From JASMHC01 sp964476515 (lineage in GTDB: Bacteria; Pseudomonadota; Alphaproteobacteria; Rhodobacterales; Rhodobacteraceae), in contig CAYZAY010000011.1 in NCBI GenBank assembly GCA_964476515.1, forward strand, positions 1 through 42,936: a DNA stretch of 42,936 bases. The letters are read 5' to 3'. Each line of letters opens with the position of its first letter. Position 1 is the first letter of the stretch. Shown here piece after piece: positions 33,479-41,547 of the stretch. The notes under the pieces were generated by a model. It made no database searches, was not told the origin of the DNA, and was given only the letters and a program-made list of their open reading frames with translations. A program made the position numbers and the translations under genes.

Positions 33479-34227
33479 GCGACACGCGCCTGCAGCTTTT
33501 GTGTCAGTTCGTCTATCGGTTGATCGGTTTCAATTGCCAACCGTCGCAATCCGAAATGGACGTGGGCGATCTCTCGGTAATAGGTGGCGTAGATCGTGTT
33601 GATCGACGCGCCTGCAGCCGCCCCCATGATGGGCATCGCTTGGGCTGCCAGTTTTTTGCCAAACACCAACGCCAATCGCGGCGCAACCTTGGTCGCAAGC
33701 GCCTGCAACGTCGGCCCCGCGACGGCCATCCGTGCCGCCATAAAGGCAAGGTCCGTTTCTTCGGTCGAAAGCGGGCCGTTGGATGCAAATATCCGAACGC
33801 TGTCAAAGCGCACATTCTGGGTCGTGGGATCAAAACCTTCTTCCCGCGCCGCCGCTTGAATAGACCGCAGGAACAGGGTCGTCGTTACAGGCAATTCGGC
33901 CAAGGCCGTGCCAATGCCACCCACACCCCCAGCCGCGCCCATTGCTGCAGCAACCAATCGCGTCAGACGCGCATCTTCCTTGGGCAGGATTTTATGCGAC
34001 AGGTCCGCCGCGCGAATAGCACCGTGCAACGCCTTTTCGGTAGCTACGTGCAAACCGTCCTGTGCGCCTTTGGGGATGTAATCGACCAAACTGTCTGCGT
34101 GTTCGCCCAGTTTGCCCATCAACGTCATGCCCGGACCGGTCGCCGCCCGATAGCGCACAACCAATCGTTCCAGTTCCTGATCTTCGTTCACTGCCTGCCG
34201 CGCGGGTGGTTCGATAATCTCGTCCAT
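33469..34227 (-). CDS. EcsC-family protein
   Basis: A 252-residue protein with hydrophobic stretches (AAAMGAAGGVGGIGTALAEL and AMPIMGAAAGASINTIYATYY) and an acidic N-terminus. The sequence ELPVTTTLFLRSIQAAAREEGFDP and the C-terminal YYREIAHVHFGLRRLA match the EcsC family, which is of unknown function (related to the EcsABC exporter in Bacillus). Its C-terminal end overlaps the end of ptsP by ten bases on the opposite strand. Confidence 0.78.
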   Translation of the reverse strand: MDEIIEPPARQAVNEDQELERLVVRYRAATGPGMTLMGKLGEHADSLVDYIPKGAQDGLHVATEKALHGAIRAADLSHKILPKEDARLTRLVAAAMGAAGGVGGIGTALAELPVTTTLFLRSIQAAAREEGFDPTTQNVRFDSVRIFASNGPLSTEETDLAFMAARMAVAGPTLQALATKVAPRLALVFGKKLAAQAMPIMGAAAGASINTIYATYYREIAHVHFGLRRLAIETDQPIDELTQKLQARVAQA

Positions 34228-34285
34228 AGATCCTCCGTCTTAGCTAAAGATCGGGTGTGACGGGGTGAAAATCAACCGCAGCCAG

Positions 34286-34768
34286 TTAAATCCGCGTCAC
34301 GTCGCCGGTGACGCCATCCCATGCACCCGCCTGAAGGTCCTGTCCCAAAACCCGATCAGGGTTTGTAGGGGGTGGCATCCGAACCCCGTCTAGCTTGGCA
34401 AAACCGAACCGGCTGTAATAGGGCTCATCCCCGACCAACATGCACCGTTTCCAGCCGCTATCCCGCGCGATCTCAAGACTTGAGCGGATCAACAATCCCC
34501 CCAGCCCTTCGGCCTGACGTGTCGGGTGAACTGCAATCGGCCCCAATAGCAAAGCGTCCCAAGACCCAACGGTGACTGGCCAAAACCGGATTGCACCTGC
34601 CAGAATACCATCGGGATCGCGCGCCACCAAAGACAGCTCAGCCACAGGATCAACCTCATCGCGCAACCGATAAGACGACAACGCCTCACGCCCCGGCGCA
34701 AAGCAGAGGTCATAGAGAGCCTCGACCTCCCACCAGTCGTCCGGAGTTTCCTGTGTCAATTCAAACAT
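34286..34768 (-). CDS. GNAT-family N-acetyltransferase
   Basis: A 160-residue GNAT protein with the acetyl-CoA-binding motif: LLLGPIAVHPTRQAEGLGGLLIRSSLEIARDSG (Q/RxxGxG/A as RQAEGLGG, about residues 87-94), preceded by a beta-strand pair. C-terminal FAKLDGVRMPPPTN is typical of the YhbS branch. Acetylates an amine substrate, unknown. Divergent from the flavin reductase gene, start to start 78 bases. Confidence 0.82.
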   Translation of the reverse strand: MFELTQETPDDWWEVEALYDLCFAPGREALSSYRLRDEVDPVAELSLVARDPDGILAGAIRFWPVTVGSWDALLLGPIAVHPTRQAEGLGGLLIRSSLEIARDSGWKRCMLVGDEPYYSRFGFAKLDGVRMPPPTNPDRVLGQDLQAGAWDGVTGDVTRI

Positions 34769-34846
34769 CTGTACGCGTTTGTCCCTAGGGGTAGAAACGC
34801 CCCTAACATGCCGTTAGCACTGTCGTAAACCAAGAGGAAAAACGCT

Positions 34847-35452
34847 GTGTTCTACCGCCCCGAAAATGGCCACAACCTACCCCACAATCCGTTCAACGCA
34901 TTGATCGTGCCCCGCCCCATCGGCTGGATATCAACAAGAGACATCGAAGGCCGCGATAATCTTGCGCCATATAGCTTTTTCAACGGTGTCGCCTTTGCCC
35001 CGCCGCAGGTGATGTTTGCAACGACAGGCGCCAAACCAGATCGCGATGGGGCCAAGGACAGCGCAGCCATCATTCGCGAAACGGGTGTGTTTTGTGTGAA
35101 TGTCGTCAGCTACGCGCTTACGGATGCGATGAACTGTTCAAGCGAAGGCTTCCCCGCCAGTGTCGATGAATTCAAAAAGGCTGGATTAGAGAAAGCCGAA
35201 TGCGAAACCATCGACTGCCCGCGGGTCGCAAACGCTCCTGCGGCGATGGATTGCAAGCTGACCAAGATCGTCACGCTTCCCGGGGCCGCAAATACCGTCG
35301 TGTTTGGCGAAGTCATAGGCATCTACATCGACGACAATATCCTGACGGACGGCAAAATTGACATCACCAAATACAAACCGCTCTCGCGCCTTGGTTATCG
35401 AGATTACGCCGTCATCGACAAGGGATTCACCCTGAACAGCCCCGACGACTAA
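34847..35452 (+). CDS. Flavin reductase-family protein (FMN-binding)
   Basis: A 201-residue protein of the flavin reductase-like fold: NALIVPRPIGWISTRDIEGRDNLAPYSFFNGVAFAPPQVMF (given in part) is the FMN-binding signature (PRPIGWIST..., APYSFFN). It starts with GTG and has GAGG nine bases upstream. Enzymes of this family supply FMNH2 to a monooxygenase, or bind FMN in other oxidoreductases; no partner monooxygenase is visible nearby. Followed by a REP-like palindrome. Confidence 0.82.
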   Translation: MFYRPENGHNLPHNPFNALIVPRPIGWISTRDIEGRDNLAPYSFFNGVAFAPPQVMFATTGAKPDRDGAKDSAAIIRETGVFCVNVVSYALTDAMNCSSEGFPASVDEFKKAGLEKAECETIDCPRVANAPAAMDCKLTKIVTLPGAANTVVFGEVIGIYIDDNILTDGKIDITKYKPLSRLGYRDYAVIDKGFTLNSPDD

Positions 35453-35486
35453 ACTATTTCATCTTGCCAAAAATACCTCGGGGAGC

Positions 35487-35507
35487 ACGAGGGGCAGCGC
35501 CCCTCGT
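35487..35507. repeat. REP-like palindrome, 21 bases
   Basis: ACGAGGGGC, loop AGC, GCCCCTCGT: a perfect nine-base stem, preceded by TACCTCGGGGAGC. Similar GC-rich palindromes are scattered between genes in Roseobacter genomes. It lies between the convergent ends of the flavin reductase and SulP genes and may act as a bidirectional terminator. Confidence 0.6.
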
Positions 35508-35533
35508 CCAGCGACGTGCGAAGCGCGGCGCAA

Positions 35534-37168
35534 TTAGTGACCGCCTAAAATCCCTGTGCGAACATCATAATCTACAGCAATCTCGTAATCCGGATCATCA
35601 TCGCTATCGACCATCAAGTGGCCCGCCTTGGACAAGAGCTTGTGGCAATCACGGCTTAGGTGACGAAGCTTGATCGTTTTGCCAGCGGCTGCATATTTGC
35701 CTGCCACAGTTTCAATCGCTTGTAGAGCTGATTGATCAACCACTCGGCTCATCGCGAAATCGGCAATCACCACGTCGGGATCATTTTCGATATGGAATAG
35801 CTCGACAAATCCATCCGTCGACCCAAAAAACAACGGTCCCTGAATTTCATAAACCTTCGCGCCTTCCTCGGTTGCCGACGGGCGTTCGATGGCGTGAATG
35901 CGGCGTGCGTTGTTCCACGCATAAGCCAGCGCCGAAACGATCACCCCGACCACAACCGCGACTGCAAGGTCGGCATAAACCGTCACACCGGTCACCAGCA
36001 GGATCACAAACGCATCCGTCAAAGGCACTTTGGTCAGTATACGGATCGAGTTCCACGCAAACGTCCCGATCACCACCATGAACATCACACCCACAAGAGC
36101 TGCCAATGGAATCTGCTCGATCAAAGGCGACGCGAACAAAATGAAGCTCAGCAAAAACAGCGCTGCGGCGATGCCAGCGATACGGGTCCGGCCACCGGAT
36201 TTTACGTTGATCATCGACTGACCGATCATCGCGCAACCACCCATGCCTCCGAAGAAACCGGTCACCACGTTAGACGCACCCTGTGCGATACATTCCTGAG
36301 ACGCGCCACCGCGCTTGCCGGTCATTTCACCAACAAGGTTCAGCGTCAGAAGCGATTCAATCAGACCAATCGCAGCAAGGATCACCGAATACGGCAGGAT
36401 AATCTCAAGCGTCTCCCAGTTGAGAGGCACCGTTGGAATATGGAATACCGGCAGACCACCTTTGATCGCGGCCAAATCGCCAACGCGCGGCACATCAAAA
36501 CCAAAGCCAATGACGATAGCAGCAACAATCCCAATTCCGGCAAGCGGTGCAGGGATCACCTTGGTGATCTTCGGCATAACCCAGATAATCGCCATCGTGG
36601 CGGCCACGAGGCCAAGCATCATCGTCAACGGACCACCCGACAGCCATTCGCCGCCGCTTGCGCCGTGACCTGTGTTTTCAACGGTTCCAGGCACTTTGAA
36701 CTGGGTCATCTGCGCCAGGAAAATCACAATCGCCAGACCGTTCACAAAGCCCAGCATCACCGGATGGGGAACAAGACGAATGAATTTACCCCAGTGCATG
36801 ACACCGGCAAAAACCTGCAATATCCCCATTAAAACAACAGTCGCGAACAGGTATTCCACCCCATGATCAGCGACCAGCGCCACCATGACCACTGCCAATG
36901 CACCAGTTGCACCGGAAATCATACCGGGGCGGCCACCAAAGAGCGCCGTGATCAGACCCACCAGAAACGCTGCATAAAGCCCGACAAGCGGGTGAACGCC
37001 TGCGACAAAGGCAAAGGCCACAGCTTCCGGCACCAAAGCAAGCGCTACGGTCAGGCCAGACAACAGTTCAGTCCGAAGACGGCCTATCGAAAAACCTTCA
37101 TCCGTCGTCATTCCAAGATCGGCCGATGCAATGCGGTGGGCAAATTTACCCAGTGTCGTCTCTTTCAC
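35534..37168 (-). CDS. SulP-family anion transporter with STAS domain
   Basis: A 544-residue protein with about 12 membrane segments. The SulP signature is SGLTVALALVPEAVAFAFVAGVHPLVGLYAAFLVG (given in part, about residues 35-70), with a later GMGGCAMIGQSMINVKSGGRTRIAG. A cytoplasmic STAS domain covers about residues 435-540. SulP members carry sulfate, bicarbonate, chloride or other anions; which one is unclear. Start GTG at 37168 used; an ATG at residue 20 (MTTDEG) is a plausible alternative. Confidence 0.85.
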   Translation of the reverse strand: MKETTLGKFAHRIASADLGMTTDEGFSIGRLRTELLSGLTVALALVPEAVAFAFVAGVHPLVGLYAAFLVGLITALFGGRPGMISGATGALAVVMVALVADHGVEYLFATVVLMGILQVFAGVMHWGKFIRLVPHPVMLGFVNGLAIVIFLAQMTQFKVPGTVENTGHGASGGEWLSGGPLTMMLGLVAATMAIIWVMPKITKVIPAPLAGIGIVAAIVIGFGFDVPRVGDLAAIKGGLPVFHIPTVPLNWETLEIILPYSVILAAIGLIESLLTLNLVGEMTGKRGGASQECIAQGASNVVTGFFGGMGGCAMIGQSMINVKSGGRTRIAGIAAALFLLSFILFASPLIEQIPLAALVGVMFMVVIGTFAWNSIRILTKVPLTDAFVILLVTGVTVYADLAVAVVVGVIVSALAYAWNNARRIHAIERPSATEEGAKVYEIQGPLFFGSTDGFVELFHIENDPDVVIADFAMSRVVDQSALQAIETVAGKYAAAGKTIKLRHLSRDCHKLLSKAGHLMVDSDDDPDYEIAVDYDVRTGILGGH

Positions 37169-37244
37169 GGTGTCCCGTCCTGTTTTTAGGGTACGCGTGC
37201 GCCCTTTATCGGGCCTTGAGCAGAATAGCCAGAGAAGAGGGCGA

Positions 37245-37634
37245 CTAAGTCACGTCCCGTTCACCTTTCCACCAACGCCAAGCGTCCGGATAGTCAAAGC
37301 CCAACGACACAAGATCAACCACCAACAATATCCACAAATACGTCTGGTAGGCAGACGATCCTTCAGGTCGCGCCACGATCAGCCAAATAACCAACGGCGT
37401 CCAAAGCGGCAGGTGCGACAACGCCATTACCTTGGGAAACCCACGCTCAATGATCATCACCGGAACGTTGATCAACATGGCCCCGACGGCCAGAACCGCA
37501 ATCCACAGCCCCGAAGGCTCGGCCACGAAAAAGATGCTGGCAGCGTTCACCGGAACCAGAACACCAAACACCCAAATCTGCACCCAAACCGGCAGGCTGC
37601 GAAAGTTCTGCCAGATATCGGACACAAGTTGCAT
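37245..37634 (-). CDS. Small membrane protein, 129 residues, unknown
   Basis: Four predicted membrane segments, including VWVQIWVFGVLVPVNAASIF, LWIAVLAVGAMLINVPVMII and TYLWILLVVDLVSLGF, ending in KGERDVT. The ATG at 37634 has GGGGG seven bases upstream; the reading to 37658 is less likely. No family recognised. Same strand as and upstream of the SulP gene (77 bases), so co-transcription is possible. Confidence 0.62.
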   Translation of the reverse strand: MQLVSDIWQNFRSLPVWVQIWVFGVLVPVNAASIFFVAEPSGLWIAVLAVGAMLINVPVMIIERGFPKVMALSHLPLWTPLVIWLIVARPEGSSAYQTYLWILLVVDLVSLGFDYPDAWRWWKGERDVT

Positions 37635-37836
37635 TTGGTTTCCCCCGTTTTTTTGCAAAACTTACCCAAGGCGCAAACCCAAGGCGATACAAATTCTCTT
37701 GTGGTTTGCTACAGCGCCCGCGAAGCCCATGTCCGACGCTTGCGCCCCTCTTCTATCGAAACTGTGTCTAAACGCCGATTGAAGGCAGCCCGCCCTTGTG
37801 GCTTATTGCCCCTGAAGATTTCTAAAGGGGCATCGC

Positions 37837-38256
37837 ATGGGTGTACGTCTAAAATGGGATGAGGGCCGGACGTTTGTCGGCACCGCATCCACCGGTCACA
37901 AAATCGTATTTGGCAATTCAGGCGCTGACGGACAGCGACCCGGCCCCAGCGCGATGGAACTGCTGCTAATGGGGACAGGTGGCTGTTCTGCTTACGACGT
38001 GATCTCGATCCTCGAAAAGTCACGCCAAAAGATCGAGGATGTTGTCATCGAGATCGACGCCGACCGCGCCGAAACCGATCCAAAGGTGTTCACCCGCATC
38101 CACATGCATTTCATCGTCAAAGGTCGCGGACTTGACCCCAAGCGGGTCGAACGCGCCATGAGCCTGTCGATCGACAAATATTGTTCGGCTTCCGCCATGA
38201 TGGCGATGTCAGCTGAACTGACCCATGATTTTGAAATCATCGAAACCGGCGTTTAA
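37837..38256 (+). CDS. OsmC-family protein
   Basis: A 139-residue protein. The two conserved cysteines of the OsmC/Ohr family lie in GTGGCSAYDVISIL (about residue 50) and DKYCSASAM (about residue 114), and the start MGVRLKWDEGRTFVGT is typical. Such proteins reduce peroxides or act in redox stress; this branch (YhfA-like) has no proven substrate. Followed by the methylthioadenosine phosphorylase gene at 13 bases. Confidence 0.85.
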   Translation: MGVRLKWDEGRTFVGTASTGHKIVFGNSGADGQRPGPSAMELLLMGTGGCSAYDVISILEKSRQKIEDVVIEIDADRAETDPKVFTRIHMHFIVKGRGLDPKRVERAMSLSIDKYCSASAMMAMSAELTHDFEIIETGV

Positions 38257-38268
38257 GGAACCAGAGCA

Positions 38269-39144
38269 ATGACAGACACAATGATCGGCGTCATCGGCGG
38301 TTCGGGCGTTTACGACATCGACGGGCTGACCGGCGCAGAATGGATCACGGTTGAAACCCCTTGGGGGGATCCTTCGGACCAAATCCTGACCGGTTCGCTG
38401 GATGGCGTGAAAATGGCGTTCCTCCCCCGCCACGGTCGCGGTCATGTGCATTCACCAACAACTGTCCCCTACCGCGCCAATATCGACGCGTTGAAACGGA
38501 TCGGCGTGACGGACGTGGTGTCGGTCTCGGCCTGCGGATCGTTCCGCGAAGAAATGGCCCCGGGCGATTTCGTCATCGTCGACCAATTCATCGACCGCAC
38601 CTTTGCGCGCGAGAAATCGTTTTTCGGCACCGGCTGCGTTGCCCACGTCAGCGTCGCCCACCCAACCTGTCCCCGCCTGTCCGCAGCCTGCCATACCGCG
38701 GCCAAAGACGCAGGCATCACCGTCCACATGGGCGGCACCTATCTGGCGATGGAAGGGCCTCAGTTCTCGTCCGTGGCCGAAAGCAAAATGTACCGCGAAA
38801 GCTGGGGCGCAGATGTGATCGGCATGACCAACATGCCCGAAGCCAAACTCGCCCGCGAGGCCGAGCTATGCTACGCGAGCGTCGCGATGATCACCGATTT
38901 TGATAGCTGGCACCCAGACCACGGCGCAGTCGATATCACCGACATCATCGCCACCCTCACTGGCAACGCCGACAAAGGACGGGCGCTGGTATCGCGCTTA
39001 CCCAAACTGCTGGGCGCTGATCGTGCGGTTTGTGAACACGGCTGCGATCGCGCGCTGGAATACGCGGTACTGACAGCGCCGGATAAGAGGGATGCTGAGG
39101 TAGTCGCGAAGCTGGATGCCGTAGCGGGGAGGGTTCTTTCATGA
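38269..39144 (+). CDS. mtnP: S-methyl-5'-thioadenosine phosphorylase
   Basis: A 291-residue protein of the MTAP/PNP II family: MIGVIGGSGVYDIDG (residues 5-19, phosphate-binding GSGxY), LPRHGRGHVHSPTTVPYRANI, LAMEGPQFSSVAESKMYR and TNMPEAKLAREAELCYASVAMITDFDSW (given in part) match MTAP. It converts methylthioadenosine plus phosphate to adenine and methylthioribose 1-phosphate. Its TGA overlaps the ATG of apt (ATGA), and apt uses the adenine released. Confidence 0.9.
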   Translation: MTDTMIGVIGGSGVYDIDGLTGAEWITVETPWGDPSDQILTGSLDGVKMAFLPRHGRGHVHSPTTVPYRANIDALKRIGVTDVVSVSACGSFREEMAPGDFVIVDQFIDRTFAREKSFFGTGCVAHVSVAHPTCPRLSAACHTAAKDAGITVHMGGTYLAMEGPQFSSVAESKMYRESWGADVIGMTNMPEAKLAREAELCYASVAMITDFDSWHPDHGAVDITDIIATLTGNADKGRALVSRLPKLLGADRAVCEHGCDRALEYAVLTAPDKRDAEVVAKLDAVAGRVLS

Positions 39145-39671
39145 AAACCGTCAAAGACTATATCCGCACTATCGTTGATTTCCCCCATGAAGGGATCATG
39201 TTTCGCGATGTGACGACTCTCTTCGCTGACCCTCGGGGGTTTCGGATGGCGATTGACCAAATGCTGCACCCCTATGCAGGGCAACGGATCGACAAGGTCG
39301 TTGGGCTGGAAGCACGGGGGTTTATTCTTGGTGGGGCAATCGCACACCAGTTGGGCACAGGTTTCGTCCCGATCCGCAAGAAAGGCAAACTGCCGGGCAC
39401 GACGATCAGCCAAGACTACCAGCTTGAATACGGTGAAACGATTGTCGAAATTCATGACGACGCAATTGAAGCCGGAGAAACCATCCTTCTGGTCGATGAT
39501 CTGCTTGCCACCGGTGGCACAGCCGAGGCCGGTATATCACTGATCGAACGTCTCGGTGGCACGATCATCGGGTGTGCCTTTATCGTCGATCTTCCAGAGC
39601 TCGGCGGGCGTAAGAAGGTCGAGGCGATGGGTATGGACGTGCATGTCCTTTGCGAATTCGACGGGCTCTAG
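39141..39671 (+). CDS. apt: Adenine phosphoribosyltransferase
   Basis: A 176-residue type I phosphoribosyltransferase. PRPP-binding motif ILLVDDLLATGGTAEA (about residues 114-129) and MFRDVTTLFADPRGFR near the N-terminus are diagnostic of Apt, which makes AMP from adenine and PRPP. Start overlaps the mtnP stop by four bases, so the pair is coupled: MTA to adenine to AMP. Nothing unusual. Confidence 0.95.
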   Translation: MKTVKDYIRTIVDFPHEGIMFRDVTTLFADPRGFRMAIDQMLHPYAGQRIDKVVGLEARGFILGGAIAHQLGTGFVPIRKKGKLPGTTISQDYQLEYGETIVEIHDDAIEAGETILLVDDLLATGGTAEAGISLIERLGGTIIGCAFIVDLPELGGRKKVEAMGMDVHVLCEFDGL

Positions 39672-39985
39672 GTCTTGCATTGGATATTTTTGGACAAAAG
39701 AAGCTACTTTTTCTTTGTTCAAATACTCAGTTGCGCAACGCGCGCCGCACTTACCAACGCTTAAGGGATGGTGCCTAAAACCTGTTCCCGAGCTCACATG
39801 GTTTCTGGTCTGACCCGTTGGCGAAAGCGCAGGGCGGGCCACCGAAACGCCGATAGATCGAAATGGCCCTTTGGTGTAACGACCAGAGGTTTCGGGACAA
39901 TAACCGTGCAAGGCGGGCCCGCCGATTTAACCGATCATGACAAACTATCTGTACCCCTGCCCCGAGAAATCTCGGCGTGGGGCGA
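39672..39985. other. 314-base stretch between apt and trpF ends
   Basis: Convergent gap with no gene I can support. It contains GTTGCGCAAC (39730-39739) and GGCGGGCCCGCC (39912-39923), both perfect palindromes, and a six-base stem CCGAGA-TCTCGG (39962-39975) near the trpF end without a U tract. Open frames here are shadows without a ribosome-binding site. Possibly terminator/REP-like sequence or a decayed gene. Confidence 0.5.
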
Positions 39986-40630
39986 TCAGCCTTGTGCAGC
40001 AGCGATGAACGCCCGCATTTTCGCAGGATCTTTACGCCCAGGAGAGCTTTCGACGGCTGAGGCAAGATCGACCTGCTTTGCGCCGGTTAGCCGGATGGCA
40101 TCGGCGACGTTATCGACCGTCAGACCCCCTGCCAGCATCCAAGGCACTGTCCAGTATTTCTTGTCGGCCAGCAGACGCCAATCGAAGGTAACGCCGTTAC
40201 CCCCGGGCAGGTCCGCGTTCTTCGGGGCTTTGGCGTCAATCAGCAACTGGTCCGCCACGCGGGCGTAGATGTCGATCTTGGCGACGTCTTCGGGGCCGGC
40301 GATGCCGATGGCTTTGATGACAGGCAGGCCATAACGGGCTTTCACTTCTGTCACGCGTTCGGGCGGTTCTGATCCGTGAAGTTGGATCATATCGATAGGA
40401 GCTGTCGCAATGATCGCATCAAGCGTGTCGTTGGTGGGGTCCACCACCAGCGCAACTTTCGCAACGCCCATTGGCACCTCCTCGGACAATTTGGCAGCCT
40501 GTTCAGGCGACACATACCGAGGTGATTTTGGAAAGAAGTTAAAGCCGATATAACGCGCTCCGGCTTCAACAGCGGCCGCAAGGTCGTCGCTATGGGTCAG
40601 ACCGCAGATTTTCACCGGAATGTCGGGCAT
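39986..40630 (-). CDS. trpF: Phosphoribosylanthranilate isomerase
   Basis: A 214-residue TIM-barrel. VKICGLTHSDDLAAAVEAGARYIGFNFFPKSPRYV (given in part) is the family N-terminus, with the catalytic C10 in KICGLT, and the barrel ends with LAGGLTVDNVADAI and VDLASAVESSPGRKD. Third-step isomerase of tryptophan synthesis. Stop-to-start with lapA is three bases. In many Rhodobacterales trpB follows directly; here it does not. Confidence 0.93.
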   Translation of the reverse strand: MPDIPVKICGLTHSDDLAAAVEAGARYIGFNFFPKSPRYVSPEQAAKLSEEVPMGVAKVALVVDPTNDTLDAIIATAPIDMIQLHGSEPPERVTEVKARYGLPVIKAIGIAGPEDVAKIDIYARVADQLLIDAKAPKNADLPGGNGVTFDWRLLADKKYWTVPWMLAGGLTVDNVADAIRLTGAKQVDLASAVESSPGRKDPAKMRAFIAAAQG

Positions 40631-40632
40631 CG

Positions 40633-40983
40633 TTATCTCGTGTCTTCAAGTAGGGCCAGAACTTCGTCTTTTGGTTCTGACGGCTCTGTTTTCAGCTTGC
40701 GGACTTCGCGCTTTAGTTCGTGCGCTTCGGTCTTGTGCTTGGCGGCTTGTGATCTCAGCGTGCTTTCGCGGATCCATTCCCAGAGAAAACCGATGATAAG
40801 ACCGGCGATGATGCTGGCGAAGACCACTATGAAAAGTGGCATATTAACCGTCCACGCAAAGCCGACGATATTATCCAGTTCCGACGGCAACAGACGAAGC
40901 GTGACGACATCCCGATTACCAAATGCAACGGCGATGAGGGCCACCGCTAGGATGGCCAGGAATGCATAGCGAATTGTGCGCAT
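40633..40983 (-). CDS. lapA: LapA-domain membrane protein
   Basis: A 116-residue protein with two membrane segments (YAFLAILAVALIAVAFGN and LFIVVFASIIAGLIIGFLW) and a C-terminal charged, coiled-coil-like tail (RSQAAKHKTEAHELKREVRKLK). This is the lipopolysaccharide-assembly LapA domain. In E. coli LapA works with LapB in controlling LPS synthesis; a function here is inferred. Spacing to ihfB is only one base and to trpF two. Confidence 0.82.
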   Translation of the reverse strand: MRTIRYAFLAILAVALIAVAFGNRDVVTLRLLPSELDNIVGFAWTVNMPLFIVVFASIIAGLIIGFLWEWIRESTLRSQAAKHKTEAHELKREVRKLKTEPSEPKDEVLALLEDTR

Positions 40984-40984
40984 T

Positions 40985-41284
40985 TTATTTTCCGTTCAGA
41001 CGGTCCCGTAAAAGCTTACCCGTCTTAAAGAACGGAACGTGCTTTTCTTCAACCTCGACCGTTTCGCCTGTGCGCGGATTTCGGCCAACGCGGGCGTCAC
41101 GCTTTTTGACAGAAAACGCACCGAAACCGCGAAGCTCGACCCGATCACCGCGCGAAAGCGCTTCGGAGATTTCTTCAAACACCGTATTTACGATGCGTTC
41201 TACATCACGTTGAGAAAGACGTCTTTCGGCTGGTAGTTCCTGGTTTTCGTCAAAAATTTTCTGGACCAATTCCGAACGGATCAT
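40985..41284 (-). CDS. ihfB: Integration host factor beta subunit
   Basis: A 99-residue DNA-bending protein: MIRSELVQKIFDEN, then QRDVERIVNTVFEEISEALSRGDRVELRGFGAF and RNPRTGETVEVEEKHVPFFKTGK (given in part), the DNA-intercalating region. Forms the IHF heterodimer with IhfA. There is an unusual insertion of about six residues (ELPAERR, residues 16-22) between helix 1 and helix 2; the family usually reads ENPHLYQRDVE or similar. Length 99 against about 94. Start is the ATG at 41284 with no strong ribosome-binding site visible. Near rpsA as in many proteobacteria. Confidence 0.9.
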   Translation of the reverse strand: MIRSELVQKIFDENQELPAERRLSQRDVERIVNTVFEEISEALSRGDRVELRGFGAFSVKKRDARVGRNPRTGETVEVEEKHVPFFKTGKLLRDRLNGK

Positions 41285-41344
41285 CCCTATCTCCCCTGTG
41301 CACTCTTAAGAGTTTGCTTTGGGGGCATCATGGGGGGGATTGAA

Positions 41345-41374
41345 TGCAAAATCCACTATCTGATGCATTTTGCA
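41345..41374. repeat. Inverted repeat between ihfB and rpsA
   Basis: TGCAAAAT (41345-41352) and ATTTTGCA (41367-41374) are exact reverse complements with 14 bases between. It lies 60 bases upstream of ihfB. May be an operator; the stretch 41285-41547 otherwise contains only the rpsA terminator. Confidence 0.35.
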
Positions 41375-41491
41375 GGGAAATTTTCGTGGTTTTTCCTGAT
41401 TGTGGGAAAGAAATGTGACCTGCGATCCATCGTTTCCAAACTAATCAGCATGATTTGGCATTGCCAAAATGTCCGGCACGGACCGATTCGA

Positions 41492-41521
41492 CAAAAAAAG
41501 CCCCGGACGATGCCGGGGCTT
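41492..41521 (-). terminator. Terminator after rpsA
   Basis: AAGCCCCGG, loop CATCGT, CCGGGGCTT, followed by TTTTTT, 27 bases past the rpsA stop on the minus strand. Strong intrinsic terminator. Confidence 0.9.
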
Positions 41522-41547
41522 TTCTATTCTTCAAGGCGTCTGAAAGA

